A DNA stretch of 64,000 nt, from the NCBI GenBank assembly GCA_965223095.1, contig OZ244979.1:744001-808000 (forward strand), read 5' to 3'. The notes under the pieces were generated by a model, which was not told the DNA's origin, searched no databases, and was given only the letters and a program-made list of their open reading frames with translations. This DNA is from J054 sp965223095. GTDB taxonomy: Bacteria > Pseudomonadota > Gammaproteobacteria > Steroidobacterales > GCA-2729495. This document shows, one piece after another, positions 26,018 to 34,959 of the stretch (positions within the stretch are counted from its first letter, which is position 1; every line of letters begins with the position of its first letter). The position numbers and the translations under genes are program-made.

Positions 26018-26911
26018 TTACTTAATGTGCTCGAGAATGCCGTCTAACTCATCAAGACTGTTGTAGACAATGGTCAGTTTGCCCTTGCCGGTAGCCTGAT
26101 GCTGGATGGTCACCCGGGCGCCTAGACGCTCGGCGAGATCGTCTTGCAGGCGCCGAACGTCAGGGTCTAGGGAGGGTGATGGGCTCGACTGCGTCTTTTT
26201 GCTCGCCATCATGCGCTTGACCAAGGCTTCGGTTTCGCGGACGGACAAGGATTTTTTCACGACCAACGCGGCCACTTCAGCCTGGGTACGACTGCTGACC
26301 AGCCCCAGCAGCGCGCGGGCGTGACCCATTTGGATTTGGCCCTTTTCCAACTGGGTCTTGGCCTCGGGACAAAGGTCCAGGAGGCGCAATAGGTTAGTGA
26401 TGACCGTGCGTGAACGGCCAATGGCATCGGCCGCCGCTTGGTGGGTGAGCTTGAATTCGTCAATCAGGCGACGAACGGCCAGAGCCTCGTCCAGGGGATT
26501 CAGGTTCTCGCGCTGGATATTCTCGATCAGGGCCACGGCGATGGCGGATTCGTCAGGAATATCGCGGATCACCGCAGGAACTTGGTCCAGGCCGGCGAGC
26601 TGGGCCGCTCGCCAGCGCCGCTCGCCGGCGATGATCTCGTAGCGCAGCACACCGTCTGAGCCCTTGGCCAAGGGCCGCACGACGATGGGCTGAACCAAGC
26701 CCTGGGACTCAATGGAACGCGCCAAATCTTCCAACGCATCCTGGTCCATGTTTTGGCGCGGCTGGTACGCACCGCGCCGGAGCAAATCCACCGGGATCTC
26801 GCGCAAACCCTCTTCCGCCTGCACGGCTTCTGTCAGGGGTTCTGTGAGTACCGGCACATCACCCAATAGCGCGTCCAGGCCGCGCCCCAAGCCCGTTTTC
26901 TTGGCTGCCAT
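26018..26911 (-). CDS. parB: Chromosome partitioning protein ParB
   Basis: About 297 aa. Binds parS and spreads as a CTP-dependent clamp. It starts MAAKKTGLGRGLDALLGD. It has the ParB N-domain motif GERRWRAAQLAG with IENIQRENLNPLDEA, a helix-turn-helix (THQAAADAIGRSRTVITNLL), and a C-terminal dimerisation region. Two earlier in-frame starts exist; this ATG is chosen because GGAG lies 9 bases before it, whereas it abuts the previous ATG. It is in an operon after parA, and its likely targets are the parS sites in recF. Confidence 0.95.
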   Translation of the reverse strand: MAAKKTGLGRGLDALLGDVPVLTEPLTEAVQAEEGLREIPVDLLRRGAYQPRQNMDQDALEDLARSIESQGLVQPIVVRPLAKGSDGVLRYEIIAGERRWRAAQLAGLDQVPAVIRDIPDESAIAVALIENIQRENLNPLDEALAVRRLIDEFKLTHQAAADAIGRSRTVITNLLRLLDLCPEAKTQLEKGQIQMGHARALLGLVSSRTQAEVAALVVKKSLSVRETEALVKRMMASKKTQSSPSPSLDPDVRRLQDDLAERLGARVTIQHQATGKGKLTIVYNSLDELDGILEHIK

Positions 26912-27009
26912 TTCGCTCATCTCCAACCAACCCGCCGAATTTCGGCACACCCTGGGGACATTCTAGCTTGCATGGCGCGGAAGGCCAGCGGCCTGCGCCT
27001 TCGCGCTAG

Positions 27010-27801
27010 CTAACCACCAGCATCGCCTTCGAACTGAGGCGTTTCACGTTCGATGATTTCCTCCGCCAGGCGTTGGTAAGCCTTGGCACCCCGCGACGCC
27101 CGATCGTGATACATGGCCGGTAATCCGAAACTGGGCGCCTCGGCGAGCCGAACATTTCGCGGAATGACAGTCGCGAAAACTTTATCGCGGAAATGTTGGA
27201 TTAACTGTGCGGAAACTTCTTCAGCAAGTTTGTTCCGCGAGTCATACATGGTGCGTAAGAGTCCCGTCACCTGTAGCTTTTGATTCACCGTGTTGCGCAC
27301 TTGCTTGATGGTTTCCAAAAGTGCGGATAGGCCTTCTAAGGCGTAATACTCGCACTGGATGGGAATCAACACGCCATCGGCGGCCGTGAGCGCATTCAGG
27401 GTCAACATGTTGATGGTCGGCGGGCAGTCGACAAAGATGTAATCGTAGACACCCTGCACCGCTTCCAAGGCGGTTCGCAACCGCAGCTCCCGGCCAATCT
27501 CTTGTAGCAATCGAACTTCGGCGACGGTGAGCTCGGCATTGGCGGGCAGTAAGGAAAAATTCCCAGTGGCCACCGCCGTGATCACATCTTGCGCGGGCAG
27601 CTCTCCCAGCAAGACATCGCAAACCGTTGCCGTCAGTTCTTGCTTGGCCACGCCGCAACCCGTGGTGCTATTTGCCTGGGGGTCTAGGTCGACGAGCAAA
27701 ACCCGTCGATCCAAGTCCGCCAGGGCCGCCGACAGATTGACACTGGTGGTGGTTTTGCCCACCCCGCCCTTTTGATTCGCAATGGCAATGATTTGTCCCA
27801 T
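27010..27801 (-). CDS. parA: Chromosome partitioning ATPase ParA
   Basis: 263 aa. Cytosolic Walker-type ATPase that moves ParB-bound origins. Deviant Walker A QKGGVGKTTT lies near the N-terminus, A' is LLVDLDPQANSTTGCG, and Walker B is YIFVDCPPTINMLTLNAL. It has no N-terminal helix-turn-helix, so it is the chromosomal (Soj-like) type. It is upstream of parB on the same strand. Confidence 0.97.
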   Translation of the reverse strand: MGQIIAIANQKGGVGKTTTSVNLSAALADLDRRVLLVDLDPQANSTTGCGVAKQELTATVCDVLLGELPAQDVITAVATGNFSLLPANAELTVAEVRLLQEIGRELRLRTALEAVQGVYDYIFVDCPPTINMLTLNALTAADGVLIPIQCEYYALEGLSALLETIKQVRNTVNQKLQVTGLLRTMYDSRNKLAEEVSAQLIQHFRDKVFATVIPRNVRLAEAPSFGLPAMYHDRASRGAKAYQRLAEEIIERETPQFEGDAGG

Positions 27802-27977
27802 GAGGTTGAAATGCCTGCTCTAGCCCATCATTGCCCGCAAAACTGGATCACTGTTTCGTGTGTCGGGCCGGTACTTGATCTGTGGCAGCTAGTCTACGCC
27901 ATTCGGCCGACCCAGCATTACCGCGGAAATACCAAGCGACCGCTTGGGCAAGCATGGCTGATGACTGCAGGCATCGG

Positions 27978-28643
27978 CTAGTTGTTGTGCGTCGGCATTA
28001 CCACGGATCGGGGCTCAAGAACGAGAATGTTGCGATGCGCATCCAGGCCGGGCAAATCCACCGGCGCTGTTTCGGTTACCTGCCAGCCCGGCGGCAAGCT
28101 GCCTAACTCTGTCTCCGGGAGCCGGCCTTTCATGGCCAGCAGTCGCCCGCCCGGGGCAAGCAGTTGCGCGGAACCCGCGATGAAATCTGACAATGCGCTA
28201 AAGGCCCGGCAGATCACCGTATCGAAGCACTGCTCAGGTTGATAATCCTGCACACGACTGTGGATTGCACACACCTTGCCCAAGGCCAATTCGCCAATGA
28301 CATGCTGTACAAAACGAATCTTCTTGCTGCCGGAATCGATCAGCACAAAATCTCTCTCCGGCTCAATCATGGCCAGTGGAATACCCGGTAATCCGGCACC
28401 CGTGCCTACATCGGCGATCCGCCGACCATACAAAAATGGCCGGGCCGTCAGTGAGTCTAGGATATGCAGCGGAACCATTTCCAAAGGGTTACGTACCGCC
28501 GTCAGGTTGAAGGCGCGATTCCACTTTTCTAGCAAGCGCAGGAACCGCACATAGCGTTCAATCAGACCCGGCGATGTGTCCACATCCAGATCCTGCAAAC
28601 CCCTGCGCAATAGATCACCCAGTTCTGCGTCGCGTGGACTCAT
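27978..28643 (-). CDS. rsmG: 16S rRNA (guanine-527-N7)-methyltransferase
   Basis: 221 aa. SAM-dependent methyltransferase of the small ribosomal subunit. The SAM motif is IADVGTGAGLPGIPLAMIEP; FVLIDSGSKKIRFVQHVI and VICRAFSALSDFI are typical of RsmG/GidB. It precedes parA by 176 bp. The usual neighbour mnmG is displaced by about 8 kb. Confidence 0.95.
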   Translation of the reverse strand: MSPRDAELGDLLRRGLQDLDVDTSPGLIERYVRFLRLLEKWNRAFNLTAVRNPLEMVPLHILDSLTARPFLYGRRIADVGTGAGLPGIPLAMIEPERDFVLIDSGSKKIRFVQHVIGELALGKVCAIHSRVQDYQPEQCFDTVICRAFSALSDFIAGSAQLLAPGGRLLAMKGRLPETELGSLPPGWQVTETAPVDLPGLDAHRNILVLEPRSVVMPTHNN

Positions 28644-28808
28644 ACTTGGATTTGCCAGGCCATGGGAAAATACGTTCTAAACATTCAGACTAGAAAATCG
28701 GGAGTCTTTAGCAACCCGCGTCTCGGCGCGAACAGGAGAGGTGTCTGCGCAAACCAATGCGGGAGAAAAAACGACTGCGCCCATCCACCCCGGGCAATAA
28801 AGGCCAGT

Positions 28809-29798
28809 CTAATTCAAACGTACAATGGTGCGTCCCACAACCGCGCCGTCCACGTAGGCCTGAAATTGCTCAGGCAACTCATCCAAACTGACTTCGCGCG
28901 TCGCGATGGCATCCAGATGCCTGGGTGCTAGATCTTGCGCCATGCGTTGCCAGACTTCCGCGCGCAAAGCCAACGGCGCTTCCACCGAGTTAATACCCAG
29001 TAAATTGACGCCCCGTAAGATAAACGGCATCACCGTGGTATTGAGCGCAAACCCGGCCGCCAAACCAATGCTGGCAATATTTCCGTAGCCCAGTGTGGTG
29101 CGGGTCAGCCAAGCCAGAACATCACCACCCAGATTATCGATGGCGCCGGCCCAGAGCGCTTTTTCCAATGGTCTTTGGCCGAGCTCAAGTTCGCGAAAAT
29201 TGATGATTTCTGTGGCCCCCAGGCTGCGCAAGTAGTCATGGGCATCCGCCTTACTGGTCATGGCCGTGACGGAATATCCCCGCTTGCTGAGCATGTCCAC
29301 GGCCAAACTACCCACGCCGCCCGTCGCACCATTAACCAAAATCGGACCTTGCTCAGGCTGTTGACCATTGCGCTCCATGGCATGAATGGCCATGGCAGCG
29401 GTGAAGCCCGCGGTGCCCAGTTGCATGGCCGAACGTGTATCCATGCCGTCCGGTAAGAGGTTGACCCAGTCGCCAGGCACGCGCGCGTATTGGCTAAAGC
29501 CGCCGTCGTGGGTCTCGCTTTGGCCGCAGCCACAAACAGCCACTGCGGCCCCCACCGGCACGCGGGGATCTGCGGATCGTTCGACGACACCGGCGATATC
29601 CACACCGCCCACCAACGGAAAACGTCGCAGGATTTTCCCCGTGCCAGTGGCCGCTAAAGCATCTTTATAGTTAATGCTGGAATAGTCGCCGCGAATCACC
29701 ACATCGCCATCGCTCAGGTCGTCCAGCGTGATGGTTTCCACTCGCGCGTCTTCGCGCCCCTTGGCGGAGTGAATACGGAAGGCTTTAAATGATTCCAT
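28809..29798 (-). CDS. acuI: Acryloyl-CoA reductase/YhdH-type NADPH oxidoreductase
   Basis: About 329 aa, equal to the AcuI family length when started at MESFKAFRI (an upstream in-frame ATG would add 8 residues). Zinc-free medium-chain reductase. It has SSINYKDALAATGTGKILRR, FPLVGGVDIAGVV and the NADPH motif VNGATGGVGSLAVDMLSKRG. Family members reduce acryloyl-CoA in propionate or DMSP metabolism and detoxify acrylate. No DMSP lyase gene is nearby, so the physiological role is open. Confidence 0.85.
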   Translation of the reverse strand: MESFKAFRIHSAKGREDARVETITLDDLSDGDVVIRGDYSSINYKDALAATGTGKILRRFPLVGGVDIAGVVERSADPRVPVGAAVAVCGCGQSETHDGGFSQYARVPGDWVNLLPDGMDTRSAMQLGTAGFTAAMAIHAMERNGQQPEQGPILVNGATGGVGSLAVDMLSKRGYSVTAMTSKADAHDYLRSLGATEIINFRELELGQRPLEKALWAGAIDNLGGDVLAWLTRTTLGYGNIASIGLAAGFALNTTVMPFILRGVNLLGINSVEAPLALRAEVWQRMAQDLAPRHLDAIATREVSLDELPEQFQAYVDGAVVGRTIVRLN

Positions 29799-29864
29799 AG
29801 CGCTCACGCCCAAACCTGGCATCGTCTAGGCGACGATGCGCCCCGGCAGCGAGTCGGGTCAGTG

Positions 29865-30482
29865 CTAATATTGGACCGTGAATAAACCGCTTTGAGCGGC
29901 ATAATACGCGGCGATGTCTTCAATATCTTCCGGACTCAGACTGGATACAAGCCCGGCCATGACCGGATCCTTCCGGCCACCGCTTTGATACTCACTGATG
30001 GCTCGGCCGAGATAATCTTGGTGCTGACCCGCCAAACTTGGCCAATTGGCCGCCGGACTTACACCAGATTCACCGTGGCAGGCAGCGCAAACCACGGCTT
30101 TTTCCTTACCTGCCGCCGCCCGGCCACCCGTCACGGTTTCGCCCGCTTGAATTTCGCCTTGGCCGGCAAAATAGGCGGCCAAATCCCACATGTCTTGATC
30201 GCTTAAAGTCGCCCCCTGAGCGTACATCGTGGGATGCTCACGAGTCTTATTCTTATAGCCCTGCAAAGCCTGAACAATGTACTCGTCTTGCTGGCCACCT
30301 AACTTGGGCACGCGATAAGAGGGATAAGCATTGCGATAGCCAGGAACACCATGACAGCCCATACAAGTATCCGCCAAGACTGCGCCTCGTTCGGGATCAC
30401 CCTCGGCGAGGCTCAACCCGGGCAAGGCCAGAGCTAGACAAAGAATCAGTTGGATTGATTTGCGGCTAATCTGTCTAAACAT
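29865..30482 (-). CDS. Dihaem cytochrome c4-like protein
   Basis: 205 aa. Exported periplasmic or membrane-associated electron carrier. It has a signal peptide (LILCLALALPGLSLA) and two haem c motifs, CMGCH (about residue 41) and CAACH (about residue 133), in duplicated halves with Met ligands likely in YAQGATLSDQDMWDLA and DPVMAGLVSSLSPEDIEDIA. In the family it passes electrons to terminal oxidases. It stands alone and is divergent from the SIMPL-domain gene. Confidence 0.9.
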   Translation of the reverse strand: MFRQISRKSIQLILCLALALPGLSLAEGDPERGAVLADTCMGCHGVPGYRNAYPSYRVPKLGGQQDEYIVQALQGYKNKTREHPTMYAQGATLSDQDMWDLAAYFAGQGEIQAGETVTGGRAAAGKEKAVVCAACHGESGVSPAANWPSLAGQHQDYLGRAISEYQSGGRKDPVMAGLVSSLSPEDIEDIAAYYAAQSGLFTVQY

Positions 30483-30575
30483 GGATTTCTCGCCTGTCCC
30501 TTTGCGGACCGTAACGCGGAAAGCTATGTTAGTGCCCGCACCGCCTATTTTCTAGTGGAATTCGAGGATCCTGTC

Positions 30576-31292
30576 ATGAAGCGAAGCACCCCCATTGTCC
30601 GCCTGGTTACGCTACTTGCCGCCGCACTGCTAAGCTTGCCCACCATGGCAGAAGAAGATCACCGCCGACTCACGGTATCCGGCAGCGCGACGGTCAATGC
30701 GGCACCGGACCGGGCCATGATTACCATGGGCATTCAAGACCGCAATCCCAGCATGAGCGCAGCCCGCGACAAAGTCGCTAAAGTCGCCGGTAATTTTCTT
30801 GCCTTGTGCAAAAAATTGGGGATTGAAGACAAGCATATTCAGACCACGGGACTCAGTATCAACCCCGAATACCGCTGGGAACAAAATACGCGCGAGCAGC
30901 GCTTTGTTGGTTACTTCGTCCAGCGGCAACTGGTCGTGGAAGTTCAAGATCTGGACTTGCTGGGCAAACTCATCGAAGGCGCGGTGGACTCGGGCGTTAA
31001 TCAAGTTTCACCGCCAACACTCAATAGCAGCCGCCGCAAAGCCTTGCAGCGCGAGGCTCTGGCCGAAGCCGCCAAGGACGCGCGCGCTAGCGCCAAAGTC
31101 TTGGCCGACACCATGGGCATCAAGCTGGGCGCCGTCCGCCAACTCGACGCGGTGGAAAACTACGGCGGACCCGTGCCCATGCGTGGTCGCGCCATGGCTA
31201 TGGAAGCCGATGGTGGCGCGGCCGATACTTATCAGGCGGGCGACATTAGCTTTAATGCGCGCGTGAATGTGGTGTTTGATCTCGAAGAGTAG
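30576..31292 (+). CDS. SIMPL-domain (DUF541) exported protein
   Basis: About 238 aa from MKRSTPIVRL. Signal peptide LVTLLAAALLSLPTMA, then one DUF541/SIMPL domain (LTVSGSATVNAAPDRAMITM at its start, DISFNARVNVVFDLEE at its end). These periplasmic proteins (E. coli YggE is one) are linked to oxidative-stress tolerance, and the mechanism is unknown. The second in-frame ATG is chosen because the first would place seven acidic residues ahead of the signal peptide. Confidence 0.85.
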   Translation: MKRSTPIVRLVTLLAAALLSLPTMAEEDHRRLTVSGSATVNAAPDRAMITMGIQDRNPSMSAARDKVAKVAGNFLALCKKLGIEDKHIQTTGLSINPEYRWEQNTREQRFVGYFVQRQLVVEVQDLDLLGKLIEGAVDSGVNQVSPPTLNSSRRKALQREALAEAAKDARASAKVLADTMGIKLGAVRQLDAVENYGGPVPMRGRAMAMEADGGAADTYQAGDISFNARVNVVFDLEE

Positions 31293-31330
31293 TTCTGTAG
31301 CGCAGGGATCACATTTATTAACCGCAGATC

Positions 31331-33148
31331 TTAACTATCCTCTGCGCGCTCGGTAGCGAACTCGCCCGCGCGCAGGCAAGCGACCTGACTGTGCGCGACG
31401 GCGCGCAGGACGGGCCGCGTCACCGCGCAGTCTTCTTTGGCATAACGGCAACGCGTTCGAAAGCTACAGCCCGACGGCGGATTGATGGGCGAGGGTAAAT
31501 CGCCGCTCAGGGCCGGGGCCGGGCGCTGGCGCTGAAGCATTGGATCGGGTACCGGTACAGCGGCGAGCAAGGCCTGTGTGTAAGGATGTTGGGGGCTTTC
31601 GTAGAGCGTATTCGCCGGCGCAATTTCAACCAAGCGGCCCAGGTACATCACCAGCACACGATGGCTGATTTGCCGAACGACGGCTAAATCGTGGGCGACA
31701 AAAATGATGGCCAAGCCGAGTTGATCTTGCAGCGAAATTAGTAAGCGAATGATTTGCGCTTGTACCGAGACATCCAAGGCACTGACAGGCTCGTCGCAAA
31801 TAATCACTTTTGGTTTTATAACCAGCGCGCGGGCGATGCCAATGCGTTGACATTGGCCGCCCGAAAATTCGTGAGCATAGCGCTGCATGTGCTCCGTTTC
31901 CAAACCAACCCGCCGCAAAATTTCCGCCACGCGTTCATTCATTTGCGGCTTGCTTAATTTGGGATAGAAAGTTTCTAGTGGTTCGGCCACGATATCGCGT
32001 ACCGTCATGCGGGGATTTAATGACGCCAAGGGATCTTGAAACACCACCTGCAAATGACGTCGAGCATCGCGCAGTGAAGTGCCAACCAAGGACGAGAGTT
32101 CATTACCTAGTAACGCCACACGTCCATCGGTGATATGCACCAGGCGCAAGATCGCGCGGGCCAGGGTAGATTTGCCACAACCAGATTCGCCGACCACGCC
32201 CAAGGTTTCACCGGCAGACAATTGCAGGCTGACATGGTCAACGGCCCGCAGCACGGGCGCCTTGGCAAACCAGTCTGCCGCAGGCAGTCGAAATTCCACC
32301 GACAAATCATCGACTGCTAAGACTTCGTCGCCGGTAGATTGCGATCTTTCTGTCGGCGCATCCAGACGCGGCACCGCCGCCAATAGTGCGCGCGTATAGT
32401 CGTGGGCGGGCTCGTTGAAGACAGTATCAATGCTGCCGACCTCGCGAGTATGACCGTCTTGCATCACCAACAAACGATCGCATTGGCCAGCGACAACGCC
32501 TAGATCGTGGCTAATCAGAATCGTCGCCGTTTGAAATCGATGCCGCAACTCCGCCATCAGATCCAAAATCTGGGCCTGCACGGTCACATCCAGCGCCGTG
32601 GTAGGTTCATCGGCAATGAGTACGCGCGGTTCGCACAGCAGGGCGGTGGCGATCATAACGCGTTGACGCATGCCGCCCGATAACTCATGGGGATACATGT
32701 CCAAACGACGCTCGGCCTCGCTGAGGTGCACCGCTTCAAGCAATTCCATAGCTCTAGCCCGCGCCTTTTGGCGGCTGAGAGTTTGATGGGCCCGCAGTAC
32801 CATGGTCATCTGCGTGCCGATGCGCAAATACGGATTCAAGGCCGTCATCGGATCTTGGAATACCATGGCAATGTCGGCGCCGCGAATGTTGCGCAGTTGC
32901 TCTGGCGACAGGCCCAGAAGTTCTTTGCCTTCGTAACGGGCGCTGCCCATGGCAATGCCGTTGTCCGCCAGCAACCCCAGCAGCGCCAGCATGGCTTGGC
33001 TTTTACCGGAGCCCGATTCGCCGACGATGCCCAAGGTCTCGCCGGGCTGCAAAGAAAAACTTAGATCCTTCACCGCGGCCACGGAACCCGTGGCGGTTTT
33101 AAAATTGACGTTCAGGTTCGCGACGTCCAGTAGTGCTGTTTCGCCCAT
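31331..33148 (-). CDS. Peptide ABC transporter, fused dual ATP-binding protein (YejF-like)
   Basis: About 605 aa with two complete ATPase halves. Walker A is GESGSGKSQ in the first and GESGCGKST in the second; signatures are LSGGMRQR and FSGGQCQR; Walker B motifs are VLIADEPTTALD and VIICDEPVSALD. The C-terminal oligopeptide-transporter segment has the Cys motif CSFRTRCRYAKEDC. It powers the permeases encoded just upstream. The GTG 9 bases earlier is possible but would overlap the preceding gene; the ATG follows the oppC-like stop directly. Confidence 0.93.
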   Translation of the reverse strand: MGETALLDVANLNVNFKTATGSVAAVKDLSFSLQPGETLGIVGESGSGKSQAMLALLGLLADNGIAMGSARYEGKELLGLSPEQLRNIRGADIAMVFQDPMTALNPYLRIGTQMTMVLRAHQTLSRQKARARAMELLEAVHLSEAERRLDMYPHELSGGMRQRVMIATALLCEPRVLIADEPTTALDVTVQAQILDLMAELRHRFQTATILISHDLGVVAGQCDRLLVMQDGHTREVGSIDTVFNEPAHDYTRALLAAVPRLDAPTERSQSTGDEVLAVDDLSVEFRLPAADWFAKAPVLRAVDHVSLQLSAGETLGVVGESGCGKSTLARAILRLVHITDGRVALLGNELSSLVGTSLRDARRHLQVVFQDPLASLNPRMTVRDIVAEPLETFYPKLSKPQMNERVAEILRRVGLETEHMQRYAHEFSGGQCQRIGIARALVIKPKVIICDEPVSALDVSVQAQIIRLLISLQDQLGLAIIFVAHDLAVVRQISHRVLVMYLGRLVEIAPANTLYESPQHPYTQALLAAVPVPDPMLQRQRPAPALSGDLPSPINPPSGCSFRTRCRYAKEDCAVTRPVLRAVAHSQVACLRAGEFATERAEDS

Positions 33149-33149
33149 G

Positions 33150-34028
33150 TCAGGCACTACGATCGCGTGGATCTAAGGCATCGCGCAAACCATCACCTAA
33201 AAAGTTGAAACAAAATAGCGTCGCCACCAAAAACAAGCCGGGAAATAACAGCATCCACGGCGCATTTTCTAATTCCTGTGCGCCTTCATTTACCAAAGCT
33301 CCCCAGGAAGTCATGGGTTCTTGCACGCCGAGACCCAAAAAGCTGAGAAACGATTCCACTAAAATAACCTGGGGTATAGTCAAGGTCGCGTACACGATCA
33401 CCACCCCCAAAAGATTCGGCACGATATGCCGGCGAATGATTTTCGCGGTACTGACACCGCCGGCACGCGCCGCATCGACGAATTCACGTTCGCGCAAACT
33501 CAAAGCTTGGCCGCGAACGATGCGGGCCATATCCAACCAATTGATAGCGCCGATGGCCACGAAAATCAGCAAAATGTTGCGGCCAAAAAAGACCATCAAC
33601 AAGATCACCAAGAACATGAACGGCAAGGCATAAAGAATATCGACAAAGCGCATCATGATTTGGTCGACGCGACCACCCAAATACCCCGCCACGGCGCCAT
33701 AGCTGATACCAATAATGAGCGACACCGCGGTGGCCACTAAGCCTACTAATAAGGAGATGCGTCCGCCGTATAAAGTCCGCACGAATAAATCTCGCCCCAA
33801 GGCATCGGTGCCAAAGGGATGGAATGAAGCCAGGGACGGGCCGATGGAAATACGTTCCCAGTCGGTGAAATCGTAGGCATAGGGACTCAACCAGGGACCC
33901 ACCAAAACCAAACTCGTTACGGCCACGAGAATCCACAGTGCCCGCATGGCGGCCCGATTGCGACGCAAGGCAAGCCAGGCATCGGCCCACAAGCTGGTGG
34001 CAACCGGGCTGTTTGCGCCTTCGCTCAT
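33150..34028 (-). CDS. Peptide ABC transporter permease, OppC/YejE-like
   Basis: About 292 aa with six membrane helices and the permease EAA-type loop DAARAGGVSTAKIIRRHIVP. The ATG (34026-34028) overlaps the preceding stop as ATGA, so translation is coupled. The same frame stays open about 720 bases further upstream across the oppB-like gene, but that extension reads as low-complexity shadow and has no permease features. Confidence 0.93.
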   Translation of the reverse strand: MSEGANSPVATSLWADAWLALRRNRAAMRALWILVAVTSLVLVGPWLSPYAYDFTDWERISIGPSLASFHPFGTDALGRDLFVRTLYGGRISLLVGLVATAVSLIIGISYGAVAGYLGGRVDQIMMRFVDILYALPFMFLVILLMVFFGRNILLIFVAIGAINWLDMARIVRGQALSLREREFVDAARAGGVSTAKIIRRHIVPNLLGVVIVYATLTIPQVILVESFLSFLGLGVQEPMTSWGALVNEGAQELENAPWMLLFPGLFLVATLFCFNFLGDGLRDALDPRDRSA

Positions 34029-34951
34029 GCTTGCTGCCGCAGGCGGGGATCGAGCCAGCCGTACATCAGATCCACCAAGAAATTTAAAGCGATGATTAGG
34101 CAGCCATAAAACACCACCACACCCATGACTAAGGTGTAATCGCGATTCAAAGCGCCTTGCACAAAAAAACGGCCCAAGCCGGGCACGCCGAAAATCTGTT
34201 CCACCACCACCGACCCGGTGATGATGGCGGCCAGAGCCGGCCCCAAATAGGAGATCACCGGTAGCAGAGCAGGTTTCAGCGCATGCCGGATAAGCACTTG
34301 CGCGGTGGATAAGCCCTGGGCGCGTGCCGTCCGAATGAACGGGCTGCGCAGTACTTCGATCATGCTGCCGCGCGTAAGGCGGGCGATGTACGCGACCTGG
34401 GGCAACGCCAGGGCAATCACCGGCAGCACCAGATATTTGAGGGAACCATCGCCTAAACCACCGGCGGGCAACCAGCCCAAGTAAACCGCAAACAACAGCA
34501 CCAGCAAAGGGGCCAAGACGAAATTTGGAATAGAAATACCCGTCATGCTGACCGTCATCGTCAGGTGGTCGGATAGACGATTTTGTCGCAGCGCTGCGAA
34601 CACACCCGCACTGACGCCAAACAACAATGCCAAAACCATGGCGAGCGACCCCAAACGCAAGGACACCGGAAAGCCCGTGGCAATGAGCTCCGTCACGCTG
34701 TAGTCGCGGTACTGAAACGAAGGCCCAAAATCGCCGTGGGCAATGTTCCATAGGTAGTGCCCCAATTGCACCGGCAGCGGGTCGTCCAGCCGATAGGCCG
34801 CGCGCAGATTGGCCTCGATCTCCGGCGGTAAGCGCTTTTCTGTATCGAAGGGCCCGCCCGGCGCCACGCGAATGAGCGCGAAGGCCAGCACGATGAGCAA
34901 CAGCAGCGTCGGAATGGCACTGAATAGTCGCTGAATCGCAAACCGCAGCAT
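34025..34951 (-). CDS. Peptide ABC transporter permease, OppB/YejB-like
   Basis: 308 aa from MLRFAIQRLFSAIPTLLLLI, the typical OppB start. It has the YRLDDPLPVQLGHYLWN periplasmic segment and the EAA loop RTARAQGLSTAQVLIRHALK, and ends GWLDPRLRQQA. An upstream extension of 27 residues would overlap the binding-protein gene and is not supported. Starts 8 bp after the binding-protein stop. Confidence 0.94.
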   Translation of the reverse strand: MLRFAIQRLFSAIPTLLLLIVLAFALIRVAPGGPFDTEKRLPPEIEANLRAAYRLDDPLPVQLGHYLWNIAHGDFGPSFQYRDYSVTELIATGFPVSLRLGSLAMVLALLFGVSAGVFAALRQNRLSDHLTMTVSMTGISIPNFVLAPLLVLLFAVYLGWLPAGGLGDGSLKYLVLPVIALALPQVAYIARLTRGSMIEVLRSPFIRTARAQGLSTAQVLIRHALKPALLPVISYLGPALAAIITGSVVVEQIFGVPGLGRFFVQGALNRDYTLVMGVVVFYGCLIIALNFLVDLMYGWLDPRLRQQA

Positions 34952-34959
34952 TAGATTAA

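Noticed and set aside
33150..34751. 533-residue version of the OppC-like protein
   Set aside because: The extra N-terminus overlaps the OppB-like gene in another frame and has no family match; the ATG at 34028 with ATGA overlap is the natural start.
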